From assembly GCA_020746835.1 (NCBI GenBank), contig JAGPNK010000002.1, positions 1,240,001 to 1,304,000 of the forward strand: a DNA stretch of 64,000 nt. The letters run 5' to 3'. Positions within the stretch are counted from its first letter, which is position 1. Each line of letters starts with the position of its first letter. The stretch is from Stachybotrys elegans. Its lineage: Eukaryota; Ascomycota; Sordariomycetes; Hypocreales; Stachybotryaceae. The position numbers and the translations under genes were made by a program. The notes beneath the pieces are model-generated. The model made no database searches, was not told the origin of the DNA, and saw nothing but the letters and a program-made list of their open reading frames with translations. Below, in pieces: positions 43,995 through 56,838 of this stretch.

Positions 43995-45976
43995 GTTGAG
44001 TAGTTCGTGACGCGGAAATGAAAGAGGCCGTAAACTGTAAAGGTCAGCGGGACTAGTCGTTGGAGTATAGAGCAAGTTGAAAGCACAGAAAGAGACACAT
44101 CACAAGCGATAGGCATGCTTGTGGCGTCAGGGACGGAAGCTGAGGGCGTATCCAAGCATTCGCAAGGCCCAAATCCCACCCATTGGGGAATGTGCAAACG
44201 GACAGAGGGTGAAATTTTCTGTGGAAAATGGGATGAATGGGAGGAGATGAGACGAAAAGTGACAAGTCACAGGTCTCATCGAGGTGACAGAAGGTAACCC
44301 TCCGTCAGTCCAGAAGGGTTGGAGAGGGTTATGTGATGAGCGACAGCGAGGAAACGATTTCTTACCTGATATCGAGAGAACACCCGTCACGTTGAAGCTG
44401 TGACTGGCGATGAAGGATCTTGCTTGGGGGTACGAGAAGACGGTGAGTCTCCAAAGAAATCCGAGAATGCAACAAAAAGAGCCCTGGGTATGGTCGGTAT
44501 GATAGACGAGTCAAGGAGAAGATGATGTGCCGACCTGCGAGGTATGCAAGCCAAAGAGGTGAACGGGATGAACCAACGTTGGCTGTGTGGGAGTAGGTTG
44601 AGAGGAAGAAAATCAAGAGAGAGGAGAAGGAGCGGTGGAGGGTTCAAAGGGAGGCAGCTCAACACTGTTTGCTACTGTCAGTAGGTGGCTTAAGCTTCCT
44701 AGGGCAACCGCGTTGAGGGCACAAGGGCGGCCAGCTGGCAGGTACTAAGCTGCAGCTGCCGAGACTCGCGCCTTCCCTGCCTGACTATTGCTTGCCCCCT
44801 ACCTCTGCTACATACAAATGGCCTCGGGCACGTAACACAGAAGGTGAGTTGCTAGGTACTGGAGGAGCTCCTGTTTGCGGACTATGCCCTTGGCACTGGG
44901 GCTGTTTGTTTTCTAGGAGCTTTGCCTTGTATTGATGGGTGAAGCCACAAATCATGCCGTGGTGATTATGAGCGGTTGACCAGAGCGATTCCTTGACTAG
45001 AATACCTGGAGGGGAATGCATTCAAGACTAGGCCTTTTTGTTCTTTACCACTACTCATCCAGTATAGAGTGCTATTCGTTTTACCTAAAGGCAGCCTGTG
45101 AGTTCTCGAGACTCTCTACACAAGCTAGACAATAGCTCTATTTATATCTATGCAATTAGATTGGGTGTGTTAACGGCCAGTGGCCACCTTGTCAGTAATA
45201 CGAATTTGTGAATGCGGTGTAGGTGCTTGGTCTGTCAAGCACAAGCGCAATGTCCACACAATACGGCGACAAACATCTTTCAGTACTTGTACAGGTAGGT
45301 TGGGAGGTGCAAACACCCGCCAGTAATCAAAAGAAACATATGATGGAGTAGGTGCGCGCAGCGAGGGGGAAAGAACAACAATGTATGCGAACAATGATGG
45401 TGGCCCTGCTACCCGTAGGACCAAAGAACAGAGTCAAACAATGAAGAGATCGCCAGAATGTAGTGACATTATCTGTTGGCCGGAGCCAGCGAACAATGAG
45501 GGGGCAGCGGCAGCAACCATGCATAAGCGTATCTAGTCGGGGCACCTACGGTCAGCAGACTCGATATGTGTACATACCGTTCGTCGGCGTGTGTTCTGAC
45601 GAGGCTGGCCTCGAAGGTGCTGTCGTACGTAGCGAAAGCGGTGCGCCGAGGTCGGGATACCTTCTTACGTACCGCGATGCCGGCGGAAGTCTAGACGACG
45701 AAGAAGCATGTGACGGCTGTGGCTGCGGATGGTGCAAAGGAAACATATAGTAAACAAGATATATTTATTTCAGGTATGGATTTACCAACAAGGACTCTGC
45801 CATAATATCTCATGTACGTCACGGCCAGATTTATAAAATAGAAACAATATCATCAAACGCCGTATATGCTATTCTCCACATACAAACCGAGGCGACAAGA
45901 AAGAAAAAGGAAAGGAAAAAGCTCTTGCCAAACGTCGCAGTGTGATTTCAACATGCCAGTTCCACTGTCCTGTCGT
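43995..45976. other. Intergenic, no gene seen
   Basis: Promoter and leader of the leftward zinc-knuckle gene (to about 44.7 kb, pyrimidine-rich on the minus strand) and the 3' flank of KEX1. Open frames of up to 179 codons here, such as 43658-44197 on the minus strand, are shadows of the zinc-knuckle gene or leader sequence. Confidence 0.55.
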
Positions 45977-47979
45977 CTAATGTCGGTTCTGCTGTTCCGT
46001 CTTGGTTCTTGAATCGTCCTCGTCGTCGCTATCCTCATCGTCGCTGTCCTCTTCATCACTGTCCTCTTCGTCGCTATCGTCGCCCACGCTGTACTTGCTG
46101 TTTCCTTGGGTGGGTGTTTCGAGGTGCAGATCGTCAAGCTCACTCTCATCAAATGCAGCGGCCTCCAGGTCGCCGTCCTCACGCTTGCGGCGGAAGCCGT
46201 CGAGCCCCGATGCCTCGTCCCTGTTCTCGTTGCCGCTGAGGGCTTGGTATGCGGGTTGCTTTCGGCGGCCTCTCCAGACGGCGAAGCCCCATACTGCCAC
46301 CACAATGACAACGATGATGAGGACAGCACCGCCAGCGTTTTGGTAGGCGGCCCATTTTGCATCATCAAGCTGCTTTTGAGTATCCTCGTGAGAAGGCCGC
46401 ATGAATGTGCCGTTAGACAAGTTGGGCTCGCCATCGATTTGACTATCGAAGGGTACACCGCCAACGCCTTTAATATCGACTCCCATGAACCTATCGAGCA
46501 TGTCACGGGAGCGGCGGGGCCAGTCCACCGGTACCATGTGGGAAGATTCGTAGAACAAGACATACGTCAGGTTGCGGGCATCTTGCCAGTAGCCAGCCTT
46601 CTCCCCCTCAAAGTGCCAATCTCGCTGGGGGGCCGCGTCTTCCGACGTCTCGAATCCCTGGGCGCCATTCCAGGTCAAATTTCCAATCAGCCTCTCGGTG
46701 CCGATATGGTTGCAGAGCAGGTCCTTGTCGCCCGAGAAGAGCAACACAGGGACTTGCTCCAGAATGCTGGGAAGAAGCTCAACCGACGGCTTGGATCCCC
46801 TGGCTGTAAAGGCTCGGCCCACGGCACTCTTGCATTCCTGCCAGCCAGTGTTCTTCTGAGAATTGACGTGAAGCGCCCTTACAACATCGTTGGTTCTCAG
46901 GTAAGAGGTAACAGCGTCCAGATCGGGGGGCCAGCTCATTCCACAGCTTGGGTACGAGTCTCTCAAACGAACATCGTACATGTTGATGCATTCGTTTTCG
47001 CCGTGGCCTGATCTCAAAGCCCGGAGCATGTCGGATACGATCGCCTCGCACTCGCTGTAGTCGACGTTGCCCGGGTTTGTGGCAAGAACATTCTGGCACT
47101 TGCGCACATCGCTGTCGAGTTGCCGAATGACGTCCGACCCTTCGGTTGTAAGCCCGGTTTCCACAGCGAAGGGAATGTATGAATCGTATTGTTCGGGGGC
47201 AGAAATCCATCCGTTGCCAATCAGCAGGCCCTTCAGGTTCCAGGGGGTGTAGCCAGGGCTCTTGTTGCGCTCCAATATGGCGTTGGCGACGTAGGGAATA
47301 TACTGGCCGGCATACGACTCGCCCGCGATGTAGATCTGGCAGACAGTTAGCTAATGCTCTCCGACATGTACCTGCGATATGGAACCACCATACATCATCC
47401 TGGTCGTATTCGGGGAACAGCTCGAAGAACTTATCGAGAAAGGTAATGAAGTTGGCGGCCATGGTATCCAAATCATGGATGTAGCTATCAGTGTCGACGT
47501 AGCTGAACCCGGTACCGACAGGGTTGTCCACGAAGAGAAGGTTGGCATACTCGTTCCAGGCTCCGTCGTTCATGACCAGTGTGTTATCGTCCTTGACTCG
47601 GTAGGGGCCGATTTCCATCAGAGCGCCATCTTCAGAGCTGCAGCCAGGTCCGCCATTCAACCAGATAACAGTGCGCTGGCGATCTGCGATGTGTCGGTTC
47701 TGGAAGTGCCAGAAGAAGAGGTTGCCGTTGTGCTCCGGGGTGATCTCGATGTGGCTACGTGAGAGCACGACGTAGTCAGCCAAGCGATGAATCTGAAAGG
47801 GGCCGAATGGCGACTTACCCAGCATGCATCTTGATCGGAGGCTCGTCCTTGGGCACACCGGGCAGGTTTCGAACAAAATAATCAGAGGCCGACGCAGCGA
47901 CAGCAAGCGACGGCTCCAGGGCCAGTGCGATGACTGCCGGCCATCCTCCAATGGCCGACAACGCTGATGGCATCGCCAT
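45977..47979 (-). CDS. KEX1: Golgi serine carboxypeptidase KEX1
   Basis: Type I membrane carboxypeptidase of the late Golgi that trims C-terminal Lys/Arg after Kex2 cleavage of secreted precursors. Exons 47819-47979, 47394-47754 and 45977-47335 give 626 residues. Signal peptide ([19 protein letters not shown]); S10 peptidase domain with [16 protein letters not shown]; catalytic Ser181 in [12 protein letters not shown], Asp379 in [10 protein letters not shown], His440 in [12 protein letters not shown]. The membrane segment is near 511-529 ([18 protein letters not shown]), followed by a cytosolic tail with [16 protein letters not shown] and a strongly acidic run of Asp/Glu/Ser (about 592-617). 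The apparent frame change in the 5' part is explained by the 64-nt first intron; the second is 58 nt. Length and order are normal for the family. Confidence 0.96.
46014..46085. repeat. Acidic Asp/Glu/Ser coding repeat in KEX1 tail
   Basis: Tandem units of about 15 nt on the minus strand encode repeats of [10 protein letters not shown] in the cytosolic tail of KEX1. The units differ at third positions but are clearly related. Confidence 0.8.
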
Positions 47980-49363
47980 GGCTGCTGCGGAATGTCAAAG
48001 ACGGTGCCAAGGGCAGCGAGCCGGGGAAGCCAGGAAAGGAAATACGATTATTGACAGAAGAAGAGGAGACAATACAAGGATCACGGCATCACAACCTCAC
48101 GAGAAGCGATGCAGAGGGCGAGGTCGCGGTGATGGCGGAGGGAGTTGGATGCGTAGAAGTTGAGAGGCGTCGCACGCACGTACTCCGTACAATGCGTCGT
48201 GTCCAAACGGCACCTTGACCTTGCAACGCAACGCAACGCCACAGGTCCTCGGCTCCCCTAATCCCCGAGTTTTAGTACGCTATCAGGGTCGAGTGGGGTC
48301 GATGGTGCCTACCTATGACGGGAAGGATGGGCATGTACCTCTCTCCGGAGAGTACTTTCTGACTCAAAGGGAGCAGCGCCATGTTTCACATATTCTCGAT
48401 GTAGCAGAGGTCCTGAGAGACTTTGATGCCGCCCGACGGGAACTTGAGGCATCCAGATTTGTTTCTCAATACACGTTGAATTGGAAGAGCAACCTGTATC
48501 AATTGAAACCCAATGTGAGATCCTGGAATGTTGATTGGCCAGCAGAGGTACAATTGCATGTTCATCCGATTCACCCCGACCCTGGCTGCGAGAGGCTATC
48601 AATATATCCATAGCACTCGTCCATTCCTGCCATGACCCTCTGCTGAGGGCAGATGGCACATCAAGGTTACCGTTTGTGGGAATCTTTGGACATAGTATGG
48701 TCGGGATGCTAGGGCGGCAGTGGCAATGCCTTTAGTTATTGGGTGTCATCTTGGTTTCGATCCCATAATACAGCCTTCAAAGCATCTCGCCATTGACAAT
48801 AGACTCGGCGTACGCCACCGTGCTGAATGGGTGCACAGAATAGGACACCCAGCAAGAGAATAAGCATTATTACAGAAATCTAGCAATAGATGGCAATATC
48901 TTCAAAGCCATGCAAATTATGTACAGCAAACTGTACAAAACAATGGTGCACATCTCTACCTTCTAATGGTTGTCTAGGGTAGGCATCGCAACCCAAGTAC
49001 CCCAGGAGACTGCATGTAATATCATGTTAATAGTACATCAATCCCCCACGCAAGATGATAACCAACCTGTCCCTGTCATGTATTTATTAGTGCTATTACG
49101 AGATGTGAAGAATGGGCGGTCTCGGGCCCACGGCTCGGTGCGATATATGCGGTGCGCCATTCCCACCACGCCTCGCCTTGTTAGTCAGTAGATCTACCTC
49201 ATTGGTATGTGGTGCTTTTTTTTTTCTCCCTCTAACTTGTGGGCAATCAAAAATCTGTCTTTGGTAGACGACGGACCAAAAGCCAGCCACCCGGAAATCC
49301 AGACGGGCGTACATATTCTCTTTACGGCGACAGTCTCGGAGACCCTGGTGCAAGGTTTCCACA
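47980..49363. other. Divergent intergenic region KEX1 / SFM1
   Basis: No gene seen. The 132-codon plus-strand frame at 48215-48613 has no recognisable domain, and nothing supports it. T-run at 49208-49219 just upstream of SFM1. Confidence 0.6.
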
Positions 49364-50208
49364 ATGTCTTCTGGCAAGACCATCATCGTTGAGCACCTCG
49401 ATGAGGAGCTTGGCCCATGGTCTGAACTGGAGTACCTTGCCATCGGCAGGGAGACAAAGGCCGCCAACGGTACCTTCATCCTTTCCAGTCTTCCTTCTGG
49501 CTTCAAGGTGCCCCAGGGTCTCGAGGAGAACCCCGCCTTTGTAGCGGAGCGCCGAGGCGTAGAAGAGATCTATGCTGCCGACAAGTCCCGTGTCTGTCTG
49601 CTGGATCCCGCTGCCGCAAGCGACTTGTCGCCGTCCGATGGCGACGTTTTCGACGTGTTTCTATTCGGAGGCATCCTCGGTAAGCCACCGCCGCCAAGTA
49701 CAAGCCGGGCAAAGCACACTCGCTGACGAACCGAACAGGGGATGATCCGCCCAGAGGTATGATGCTGTCTCCCGCGTCGTAGGCCGATCTTACGGAACTC
49801 CTCCTAATCCTGCTCAGATCGCACCTCGGAGCTGCGGAAGAAGGGCTTCGAGGGTCGACGGCTAGGCCCCAAGCAGATGACTACAGACACGGCAGCACGA
49901 GTAACCCGCATAGTTGTGCAGGATAAGAGTTGGTTCATGGGTCCCGACGTTTGTCCCAGGCTACTAACCGCTATCGTAGTTCCGCTGGACAAGATACCCT
50001 ACACAGATTTCCCCGAGCTCAAGTTTAACGAGCATGAGAGTACCCAGATGCCGTTTCGATACGTCAAGGACCAGGACGGCAACCCCATTATGCCTGATGT
50101 GAAGATCCATGCTACCATCCCATCTTCGTCTTGGTGTTAACCAGTTTACAGGGCATGAAGGAACTGATTCAGAAGGACGCGGACAAGGCAGTGGATGATT
50201 TGTTCTGA
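49364..50208 (+). CDS. SFM1: SPOUT protein-arginine methyltransferase Sfm1
   Basis: SAM-dependent SPOUT-fold enzyme that in yeast monomethylates an arginine of ribosomal protein uS3 (Rps3). Exons 49364-49679, 49739-49756, 49818-49928, 49980-50098 and 50152-50208 give 206 residues. Family marks: N-terminal KTIIVEHLDEELGPWSELEY; the knot/cofactor region VFDVFLFGGILGDDPPRDRT; then TDTAARVTRIVVQDKIPLDK, YTDFPELKFNEHESTQMPFR and the C-terminal helix GMKELIQKDADKAVDDLF. Exon 2 is only 18 nt and encodes the GDDPPR core; the third intron uses a weak donor GTTGGT with a clear CTAAC branch point. All junctions keep the conserved reading, so the model is well supported. Confidence 0.9.
49739..49756 (+). 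other. 18-nt micro-exon of SFM1
   Basis: Encodes Asp-Asp-Pro-Pro-Arg with the flanking split Gly and Asp codons, between acceptor GAACAG and donor GTATGA. The length is a multiple of three and both borders are phase 1, so skipping keeps the frame but removes most of the predicted S-adenosylmethionine loop. Confidence 0.85.
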
Positions 50209-53200
50209 CGTTGCAGAATTGTACGGCCCCAGAACGTAACAAATAGATAAGCAATGCGACACTCGCCCTTCCAGGCATCGCCAACCACGTACCGGTCCAC
50301 CAGGTGAAAGTGGTATAAGCTGCAGCCTTCCACCTCACCACCATCCTCTACCATGGGTGCAATCCTCCATCCACAAAAAGGAAGAGTGTCTCCTGGGCCA
50401 TCTTTCGTTGAACCCATCGCACTCGGGCAGTAAACGCAGGATGCATGGCCAAGTACTCATCAGGGGTATTACAAGAGGCTGTAGTATAACGGCGGTACAA
50501 GCTGGCTTTGATACGGGGCCTACTCAAATGTTCCGTTGTCAAATTCCAGTAACATCGCCTTGGCAGCATATAGGTATGCTTTCCGGTTGGCTGCATGACA
50601 ACTCGGTCGTGTAATGAGGGTGCTCACTTCGAGGTCCGCGATCAGCAGCAAACCCGTAGTACCGGTTTCATCTGGAATGGATATGACCACGGACAGCCAT
50701 CGTTGTGTACCAAGCCTTTGGGGCAGCCGCCGTTACCCTTGACCTCTACTTGTATCTGGCTTGTTTGCTCTGCTCTTGGTGCAACCTGCTGTAAATCCAG
50801 CCATGAACGTGACCGGCAAGCATGGGTAGATGCATAGGCAGCTTTGCGTTTCCCCGTCTGTCATTGTTTACACCATTATGTCGAACAACGGGACCGCCAT
50901 CCATGTCCATCTGTTCGACGTGGCACGTTGCAATGCGCAAACCATGCCCCCCTGAACCAACACCGCCGAACAAACAACAAGCCTAGAGCACATCGCACTT
51001 GATCCCCTAGGCATTGTTTCACATGGAACCAGGCTGCTCCTCGAACTGACTCTAGGTAAGGTAGCGGGGATTAAGAGATGCTCCCCTCGATAAACGTATC
51101 CGGGTATGTATTCCGTCCGATGCACATTGTTTGGGGTTTAGGGGATATGTTCTGGGTTTCTGCGGAACTGGCATCACCCGAAAATCGACTGTTTTATCAA
51201 GAGCGCCTTAAAATAGTTTCTACATGTCCGTATGTTCACTTGACATGACGCCCGGACGTGATACATCGTCGCAGCCGGCGAGGCGGCGAACTGGCCGTTT
51301 GGAAACATATCCCCTGGCTAACACAAAGTCATTCAATGCGGCAGGGTCAAGGCATGGCAGGGAACAACAAGCTGTTTTATCGTCTATTTGTCATGGGTTT
51401 AATTAAGCCCGTACGTTGGTGCCGAGGAAACAAGAGTGCATCCTGTACCTCGATGATAGCCCTGATATAAAGGGTCAGCACTGGCGTGCCTGTTCAAACG
51501 CCCAAACATTTGTACGCTTTTTCTCTGTCCGAAGTGAACATTATGCGGCGAACAGCTGTCCAGTTCGGGTTAAGGCTGGCTCTAGCTGTGTTGTTTGTCG
51601 TGTTTAGTTTCCTTGAACGGGACTGTGACCCTCTGATGTTGACCTCGAGTCATGTCCCGCAGCGACCAGTGCATTTTTGGATTGCCGGCGCACTAAGTTT
51701 CAAGTTTCACGACGTGAAAAGGTTCCTGCTTGCTCCGGTCCTTGTCTGCTATTAGAGGTGTTTCGAGTCTGGCTGATCAACATGTAGAAGATCGTCATAG
51801 ATGACGGCAATCAATGGATAATAAAGACTCCCTGCAGCAAGCGCAATTTGCAAGCATGTGCCGGCCTCTCGCATCATCGCGACGGACCTTCAGCCCGGCC
51901 AACTGTGCTTGCATGTTAATTTGAAACATGACGTTTCTTCCATCTGTTTAGACATACCATACATAGCACTTGGCGGCCAACATTGACAGTCCTAAAATAA
52001 CGTCCGCCTCAGGTTGCATCATGCGCGTTAGTGCGAAACGACGTCGGCGGTGGGGAGTGCCAGCAAGCATAGCCGCACGGATGGCTTGTTTCCCGGCAGA
52101 AGCGTGCCTTGGACGTCCGTTGTGGTTTGATGGCAGCGGCCTTGGATCCTGTAGCGAGGCCAAGCATCCCACACCGGCAGACAAATTGCGCTCAGGTGAG
52201 GGCGGCCGCGATGTCGAGTAACCTGCAACGCCGGCAAGTGGCTCTTCATCGATCGATCTGCCCCCCGCCCCTCCTCGTAATGGATAGACACTCCAAGTAC
52301 TGCTTTACAGCGCGGTGGGCCTTCACATGAAGCAGATTTTTAGAAGCACGATTCCTTTTTCCAGAAGTTCTTCCATGTTTCGCATTGAGTGCCGCTGAGT
52401 TGAGCTGAGCTTCAACAATTCCTGTAAGAAGTAGGCGGGTCCCTGAGCTGCTCTGCTGGTGCTCGAATTAGACGAACCCGAACACTTTGACCTACCTAAT
52501 TCTGGAAGCGGATGTGCAGCAAGGCGGAGTTTTACTTGCAGTTGTGGCACAGAAGCGACGTTCCCAGACTCAGCCGACAACAAAGAGCAGGTCGCAGCCT
52601 CAAGGATCGTGGCCAACAGGCAGCTGCTCCCTCGTCTTCCCAGGGGATTGGATCACCACAAGGATTCGGCAGGTGGGGGATGGGTTTTATGTAAGCGGAT
52701 CTGCAAGATGCGACCTGGCCGAGCGGCAACCCTGCCGCTCCCCCCTGTGCGTGGGAGACTGGGAGTCTACTTCGAACATCGCTTGGTTGGAAGCCGGCTC
52801 CCCAGAATGACCAGGCGCGCCGAATAAGAGCGTACCATTGGGCCAGGGCCATTCCGAAACGAGGTGATCCAGGCCACCGAGACAACTCCCACAGGGAACA
52901 GAGTGACGCGAAGGCCGCGCTCTGTGTCTGCGCGAGAATACTGGTTTTGCCTGGTCGAGACGCCCCTGGGGTTCCGTGCGCTGGTGGAAGGGAAGAAGTG
53001 CCCTACATGCATGACAAATAAACACTACCAGCTCATTGCCTGCGCGCCATCAGAAGTCTTCCTTGGTCCTTGGTTCCTGGTCGAGAGGTGGACACGGTTG
53101 TGGAAGATCCATCTGCGCCATCGGACCGAGATGCAGCCTTTCACTGGAGCCTTCGGGTTGCCTTAGTACATAGGTATGCAGGTGCTCAGTAGGTGCGTAT

Positions 53201-56200
53201 CCATACCTAGGTAGGTCATTTCCATACGTGATCGCCAGTTGCCGTTTGCTATTACGGCGTACCTGTATCTGCCCGCCTCACCTGAGGTATGGGACCCTGT
53301 TAACCTTGTGGGGCGCCGGGTAGTAGTATGCAGACAAAGGTAGGAGGTAAGTACTAATGTAGGTACGATGCCTCAAATCTGCGCGAGTGGGGCCGGCGGT
53401 AGGCTCTTTCCTTCACTTTCGTATTTTTACAGTACGGAGTAGGTGAAGATGTAGTGGGGGAAGGCAGGTAGGGCCGTGAGGTGGTCATTGGCCAATGGAA
53501 GACAAAATAAAAAATAAAAAATAAAAATCCAGACATCCTGGTAGGTAGGTGAGATGGGTAATTAGACCTGCCTGGAAGCTGGGTGCAATACGCGGGCTTC
53601 TCACCCTGCGCCCCTCAAGTTCGTCCAACCCATCGTCAGCTCCCACGGGACGTTGATCCTCATGCCAGGCAGGGGGCCAAGTAGGGTAACTTGACAAGCT
53701 TGACACCAGCCGACTACCAACCTTTGCTTGCTACCAGGTGTGCACCGACCCAGTCCGATCCGCCCCAGACCAGACGAGACCGAACAACAAGACCTGCCTG
53801 CCTGGTTGGCCCAGGGTGTTGTGCTGTGCAGCGTTGGAAGCGGATACATGTGCATGTATGTACAGATGCAGATGCGATGTGCAGTACGTTCCCCGAGAAT
53901 TGGCGGTGCGGCGCGGTGTGATGGCCGTGGACTGTACAGCATGGCACGGCGCGCCGTTGCATGTCTCAGATGGACATGACACGTGCTTGGCATATCGAGT
54001 CAGACCATGACACGGGGAGATATGCAAGGAGCAGAGCAGCAGCACGCACCCATCCCACTCCCGCCAACATCCATGCAGATTCCAAATAGCTTTTTCGAGG
54101 CCTCCAGCTCGCGAGGGGCCCGCAAGACTGCCCAGCAGCCGCCTGCCGGCAAAGAAGCATCGTGCTGCAAGAAGCAGGGACTCGGTCACCTCATCACGTC
54201 TTCCAAAGTTCGGCTGAAACGTCAGCCCCCCGTCTTCAGTTGGCTCAAGGCCCACCTCTTCTCTTCTGATGAACAGCTGTAACACAACCACCCTAGTTCA
54301 TATTGTCCGTACACTAGCCATGAAACATGGGGCCGCATCTCGCCAGCCAATCCGCATCCGCCTTCACGTCGCCTGCAGCCTACCCGAGAGCCACCAACTA
54401 CTCCTGATCCTGAGCCAGCAAAAGTTTGATGAGACGACGGCACTTTGTTCTATGTGCGCACCAAAGGAGACAGCTCAAAACATCACCTATATGTCGGCAG
54501 TTGGACACGAAATCCAAAGTGCATCGCCCGGTCCCCTGTTGCCCATGTCCCCGAACCCTGAAGAGAGGCTGTCTTGACCCTCTTCTTGGAGACGTCGAGC
54601 CCCCGGCAGTCAATCAATCACATTGGGCTTGTGCGCATAGCCGTGGCACCGAGAGCTGCTCTGTATCTTCCGTCTGCCTGCCCATTATTACACACCCTTC
54701 AGAAGTGGTACGGATCCAGCACGGGCACTGGCTTCTGTCCATGCTGCTTCCCGTTCTGGCACTGCTGTGCCTCTATTGCACTTCCTCCATCGGGCAGATG
54801 AAGGCTGCGCTACACAATAGATTACCGAGAGACTGCGGCCACAAGCCACAATATCGTCACCATCATGGCCTGCCTCAGCTGCACTCCAAGTACAGCCCAC
54901 GGCCCCGTGACTGAGGGACCGGGCCTCAAGTTGCCGCCCGCCTTAGTGCCTCATGTCTATCCTATCCCGGACACATGCCAATCCGCAAGGGGCAAGGGTA
55001 GCTCTTTCACACAAATCCCCATCAGACGGGTAATAGTAGTTCAACAACATACATCCGAACAAGGCTGAGCTACTATTAGAGTCTTGTCAAGCGCATCCAC
55101 CCGAAGTCGGACGGTCACCCGACAGCAAGGAGCTGAGTAACCCCTTTCCTCTTTCTAGCCACACCACCCAACCCTCTGTCAAACAGATGGAGACTTGGAG
55201 GGGTTTCATAACCCGTCCCGGGTCTCAGCATGTCGTTTGCCATGTTGCCGCGGGGCTGTGTCCCTGAAGCGTTGTTGTCGTCGACTGGCTGTTTGAGCCT
55301 CCTCTTGGGCGTATGAACCGCACGTCGACAGCCTTCTTCGAGACCATGGCTATCAATCACACCTCTCAAGCCACCGTGGTGAACGGGCTATCTTGATCGG
55401 GGACCCATGCCGCCACGCCGGGCCTGAGCGGGCTCTCGATTCCGATACGTCGCCGCCCAGCCTGCTGCAAGGATGGTATTCCATCCCGCAGACGCAGACG
55501 AGCGTCATGTACGCAGTAGACCAAAAAAACAAAACAAAAAACCACTCGAGGACTTACTCACGCTGGTCCAGAATAGCCGCGGCTTATGATCTCTTTCCTC
55601 TTTCTCATCGACCCTCCTAATCAGACCTTCGCAAATCCCAGAGGCTGTGTCTCGAAGCCATTCTGTCTGCCGATGGCCACGGACTCCCTCGTTGAGTGGG
55701 GAAGGTATCACTTCATGGATGGGTGTTCTTAGCTGGCTCTGCTACTACCTACCTACCTCTTTGCGGACGGACTGTGCACCTGTGGGCACGAACCACACCC
55801 TTGTATTACCGCGAAGTCGTGGACGAGCCTGGCGGTATCCAGGGCTGTGTCGAAGCACAAATCTATTTTCCGGAAGGACATTACCCATTGTGCCAACCAC
55901 TTTTTGAAGCACTTGGACCTTGCTTGTGGTCCAGCTCTTGTTACCCGGCCGCTTTGACAAAGCCAAGACGGTGGAGACATGGATGCGATGGGCCGTGGCA
56001 TCGGCCCACCTCCTAATCCCTCCCAACTCCAAACAACTACCGTCCCCGAACCCTAGCGATGCTTTTCATGCATCACGAACCCAATTATTCCCTTTTTGGC
56101 CTGGCTTGCTCCTGGGTCTAAGTGACAAGTCTCATGGTGCACTCATCCCAAAGCTCACACCATGACCCGAGTGTCCTCCTTCATTTGTCTAGCTGACTCG

Positions 56201-56838
56201 TCTGGACTTACAGCGTGGTCCGGATTGATGCCGTCCTCTGCCAGAGCTCGTCTTGTTACCTGGGCATTTCAACTGACCATTCTCAATACCGCAACCAACT
56301 CATTAGTTTCTTCACCACCAATGACTTGTTTGCCCATGTGGTCCTAGTCAATGCCGCTTCACACCCCGCTGGTCCCCTTGTGTTTATCTTTGGCTGTCCC
56401 GCTCCCACAATCGTCAAACAATGCTCGGATAGCCGACTGTGTATTTTATCTTTAAGCTCTTTCCCGCCAGTCTCTAATCCTCCTTGGCGTCTCGATTCTT
56501 CCGAACCCATTCGACCCAGCTTCTGATCTTCCTCCCCCCCTCCCCATCTTCTTCTTCTTCTACTACTTCTTCCATTCTTCTTCCACTCTTGTCTTCTTCT
56601 ACATCCGTTACAACAATCTTGTCCAAGACTCTGGTCAGTTCCTATTCTATCTCGGCTGCGTCGACGATCCCGCCTTCATACCAACGCCTATCCTCCTTTC
56701 GAACCCATTCACCAGAGCCCAGCTGGATCTGCTCTCCGTGCTGTTCAGGAAGGGACCCAACACATCCGAGTCGTCTGCGTCGACATTACTTATACCCATT
56801 TTCGCCCCGCCACTGGAGAGTCTCCGAGAGATCTGGCC
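50209..56838. other. 6.6 kb gene-free region
   Basis: The longest stretch without a recognisable gene. All frames are short (below 190 codons), overlap on both strands and lack domains. Base composition looks like the rest of the window; no inverted-repeat element, long duplication or AT-rich decay was noticed. Motifs of the type TAGGTACC/ACCTAGGTAG are dense at 53160-53220 and 53340-53370, and ACCTACCTACC occurs near 55745. The last 300 bp before 56839 is CT-rich, as in a leader. Confidence 0.5.

Noticed and set aside
46106..47011. 301-codon plus-strand frame
   Set aside because: Antisense of KEX1 exon 3.
47755..47979. Apparent frameshift near the start of KEX1
   Set aside because: A 64-nt intron with GTAAGT donor and CGTAG acceptor restores the signal peptide and the MHAGHIEI sequence in frame, so the gene is intact.
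28567..47979. Secondary-metabolite or operon-like cluster
   Set aside because: Although several neighbours share a strand, they are unrelated housekeeping and regulatory genes without a backbone enzyme or transporter.
48215..48613. 132-codon plus-strand frame upstream of SFM1
   Set aside because: No recognisable motif, and overlapping minus-strand frames are equally long; treated as promoter DNA.
52864..53166. 100-codon plus-strand frame with KKCPTCMTNKH
   Set aside because: A single CXXC is not enough; no start context, neighbours or domain support a gene.
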